Notes under the pieces: model-generated | Database searches by the model: none | Told to the model about the DNA's origin: nothing | The model's input: only the letters and a program-made list of their open reading frames with translations | Part shown: piece after piece, positions 6,059-6,374 of the stretch | Numbering within the stretch: the stretch's first letter is position 1 | Layout of the letters: each line of letters begins with the position of its first letter | Assembly: GCA_036562265.1 (NCBI GenBank) | Contig: DATCKS010000246.1 | Span: forward strand, 1-6,374 | From: DASVDK01 sp036562265 [NCBI: Thermodesulfobacteriota bacterium] | Lineage (GTDB): Bacteria; DASVDK01 | Length of the DNA stretch: 6,374 nt | Direction of reading: 5' to 3' | Made by a program: the position numbers and the translations under genes

Positions 6059-6374
6059 GGGCCCGACTATACTACCGGCAGGCGAGGCCGCCGGAAACGA
6101 TGCGGGGCGCCGAAGCGCCCCGCATCGGCCGGCCGATCCTCGACCGCTCGACCGGCGCTCCCCTCTGGCTCGCCCGGCCGATCGAGCAGCCGGCGACAAC
6201 GCCGCTCGCGTTCGGGGGGCCCGGCGTCGCACCGGCGCTCGGGGAGTGGCCGGTTGCGCAGGTGGTAAAGTGTCTCATCGCCTGGCGATCCGACGCCGAG
6301 ATCCGGCACGTGCAGGCCGAACGCTGCCGCCTCTTACGACGCCTGCGTCGGCACCGCGTACGAGGTGCCGCGCG
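6059..6374. other. Region upstream of the DGPF unit, no supported gene
   Basis: 316 bp with no recognisable gene on either strand. Apart from the 12-bp hairpin it holds TAGTATAGT on the minus strand (6066-6074), which resembles a -10 but has no good -35. There is also a short open tail on the minus strand (6337-6372, RGTSYAVPTQAS) ending in TAA at 6334-6336. That tail could be the end of a gene entering from the right, consistent with a terminator downstream, but 12 codons are too few to identify it. The final bases also contain GGCACC-N8-GGTGCC (6350-6369). Confidence 0.5.
6099..6126 (-). terminator. UUCG-capped 12-bp hairpin, likely terminator of a gene to the right
   Basis: Perfect 12-bp arms (GATGCGGGGCGC / GCGCCCCGCATC) around 4 nt. 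Read on the minus strand the loop is TTCG closed by C-G, the very stable cUUCGg tetraloop, followed by a short GTTTCC. On the plus strand the loop is CGAA and no T run follows. It lies 41 bp upstream of the predicted ECF42 -35, where it would block read-through from an upstream minus-strand gene. Confidence 0.6.

Noticed and set aside
6066-6074. TAGTATAGT as a housekeeping -10 element
   Set aside because: It is the most AT-rich spot of the region, but no suitable -35 lies 16-18 nt away on either strand; the ECF42-like element explains the unit better.
6008-6232. Longer DGPF protein starting at 6232
   Set aside because: The extension is low-complexity, unlike the family, and spans the predicted promoter, the hairpin and the ribosome site.
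3953-6268. 771-codon open frame on the plus strand
   Set aside because: It is antisense to the adaptor N-terminus, the sigma factor and the DGPF gene, with no recognisable domains; high GC content leaves few stop codons.
6262-6374. Possible plus-strand gene starting at GTG 6262
   Set aside because: About 37 Arg-rich codons with no family resemblance and only a weak ribosome site; not enough to support a gene.
1-6374. CRISPR arrays, tRNA/rRNA genes, transposases, toxin-antitoxin or defence genes
   Set aside because: I looked for regular repeats, cloverleaf-like segments and familiar mobile or defence motifs on both strands and found none.

Overview
This is a GC-rich window (roughly 70 % by eye) from a diderm bacterium. 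The outer-membrane lipoprotein start and the RND efflux genes point to a Gram-negative envelope. Protein style and gene content fit high-GC soil or sediment lineages (Proteobacteria, Rokubacteria/Methylomirabilota-like and similar), but nothing here fixes the taxon. All complete genes lie on the minus strand.

Right part (about 4454-6007, minus): a two-gene unit made of a DGPF/YCII-type protein of 117 aa and, 3 nt downstream, a 398-aa ECF sigma factor with a long TPR-like C-terminal extension. This is the ECF42 arrangement. Upstream of the DGPF gene is a TGTCGA-N17-CGAC element that matches the ECF42 promoter motif as I remember it, which suggests self-activation. A UUCG-capped 12-bp hairpin at 6099-6126 insulates the unit from whatever lies to the right.

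Middle (3014-4126, minus): a complete periplasmic adaptor (membrane fusion protein) of an RND pump, whose stop codon overlaps the start of the RND permease gene (TAATG). The 327-bp gap between the sigma gene and the adaptor gene holds several inverted repeats and a weaker ECF42-like promoter match facing the pump genes.

Left part (1-3014): the pump operon is broken. The minus strand carries RND residues 1 to about 715. The sequence then switches abruptly, at about 861-870, to the opposite strand of the next part of what looks like the same operon. The plus strand at 1-756 encodes the C-terminal quarter of an RND permease. Its stop overlaps the start of an outer-membrane factor lipoprotein gene (ATGA), which is cut off after about 36 codons at the same point. 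The two RND pieces do not overlap and are complementary: one has the TM4 Asp pair, the other the TM10 Lys and TM11 Arg. Restored, the operon would read adaptor-permease-outer membrane factor with overlapping genes. The window therefore shows either a roughly 1.1-kb inversion that disabled the pump, or an inverted-chimera artefact of amplification or assembly. The sequence left of position 1 would decide between them.
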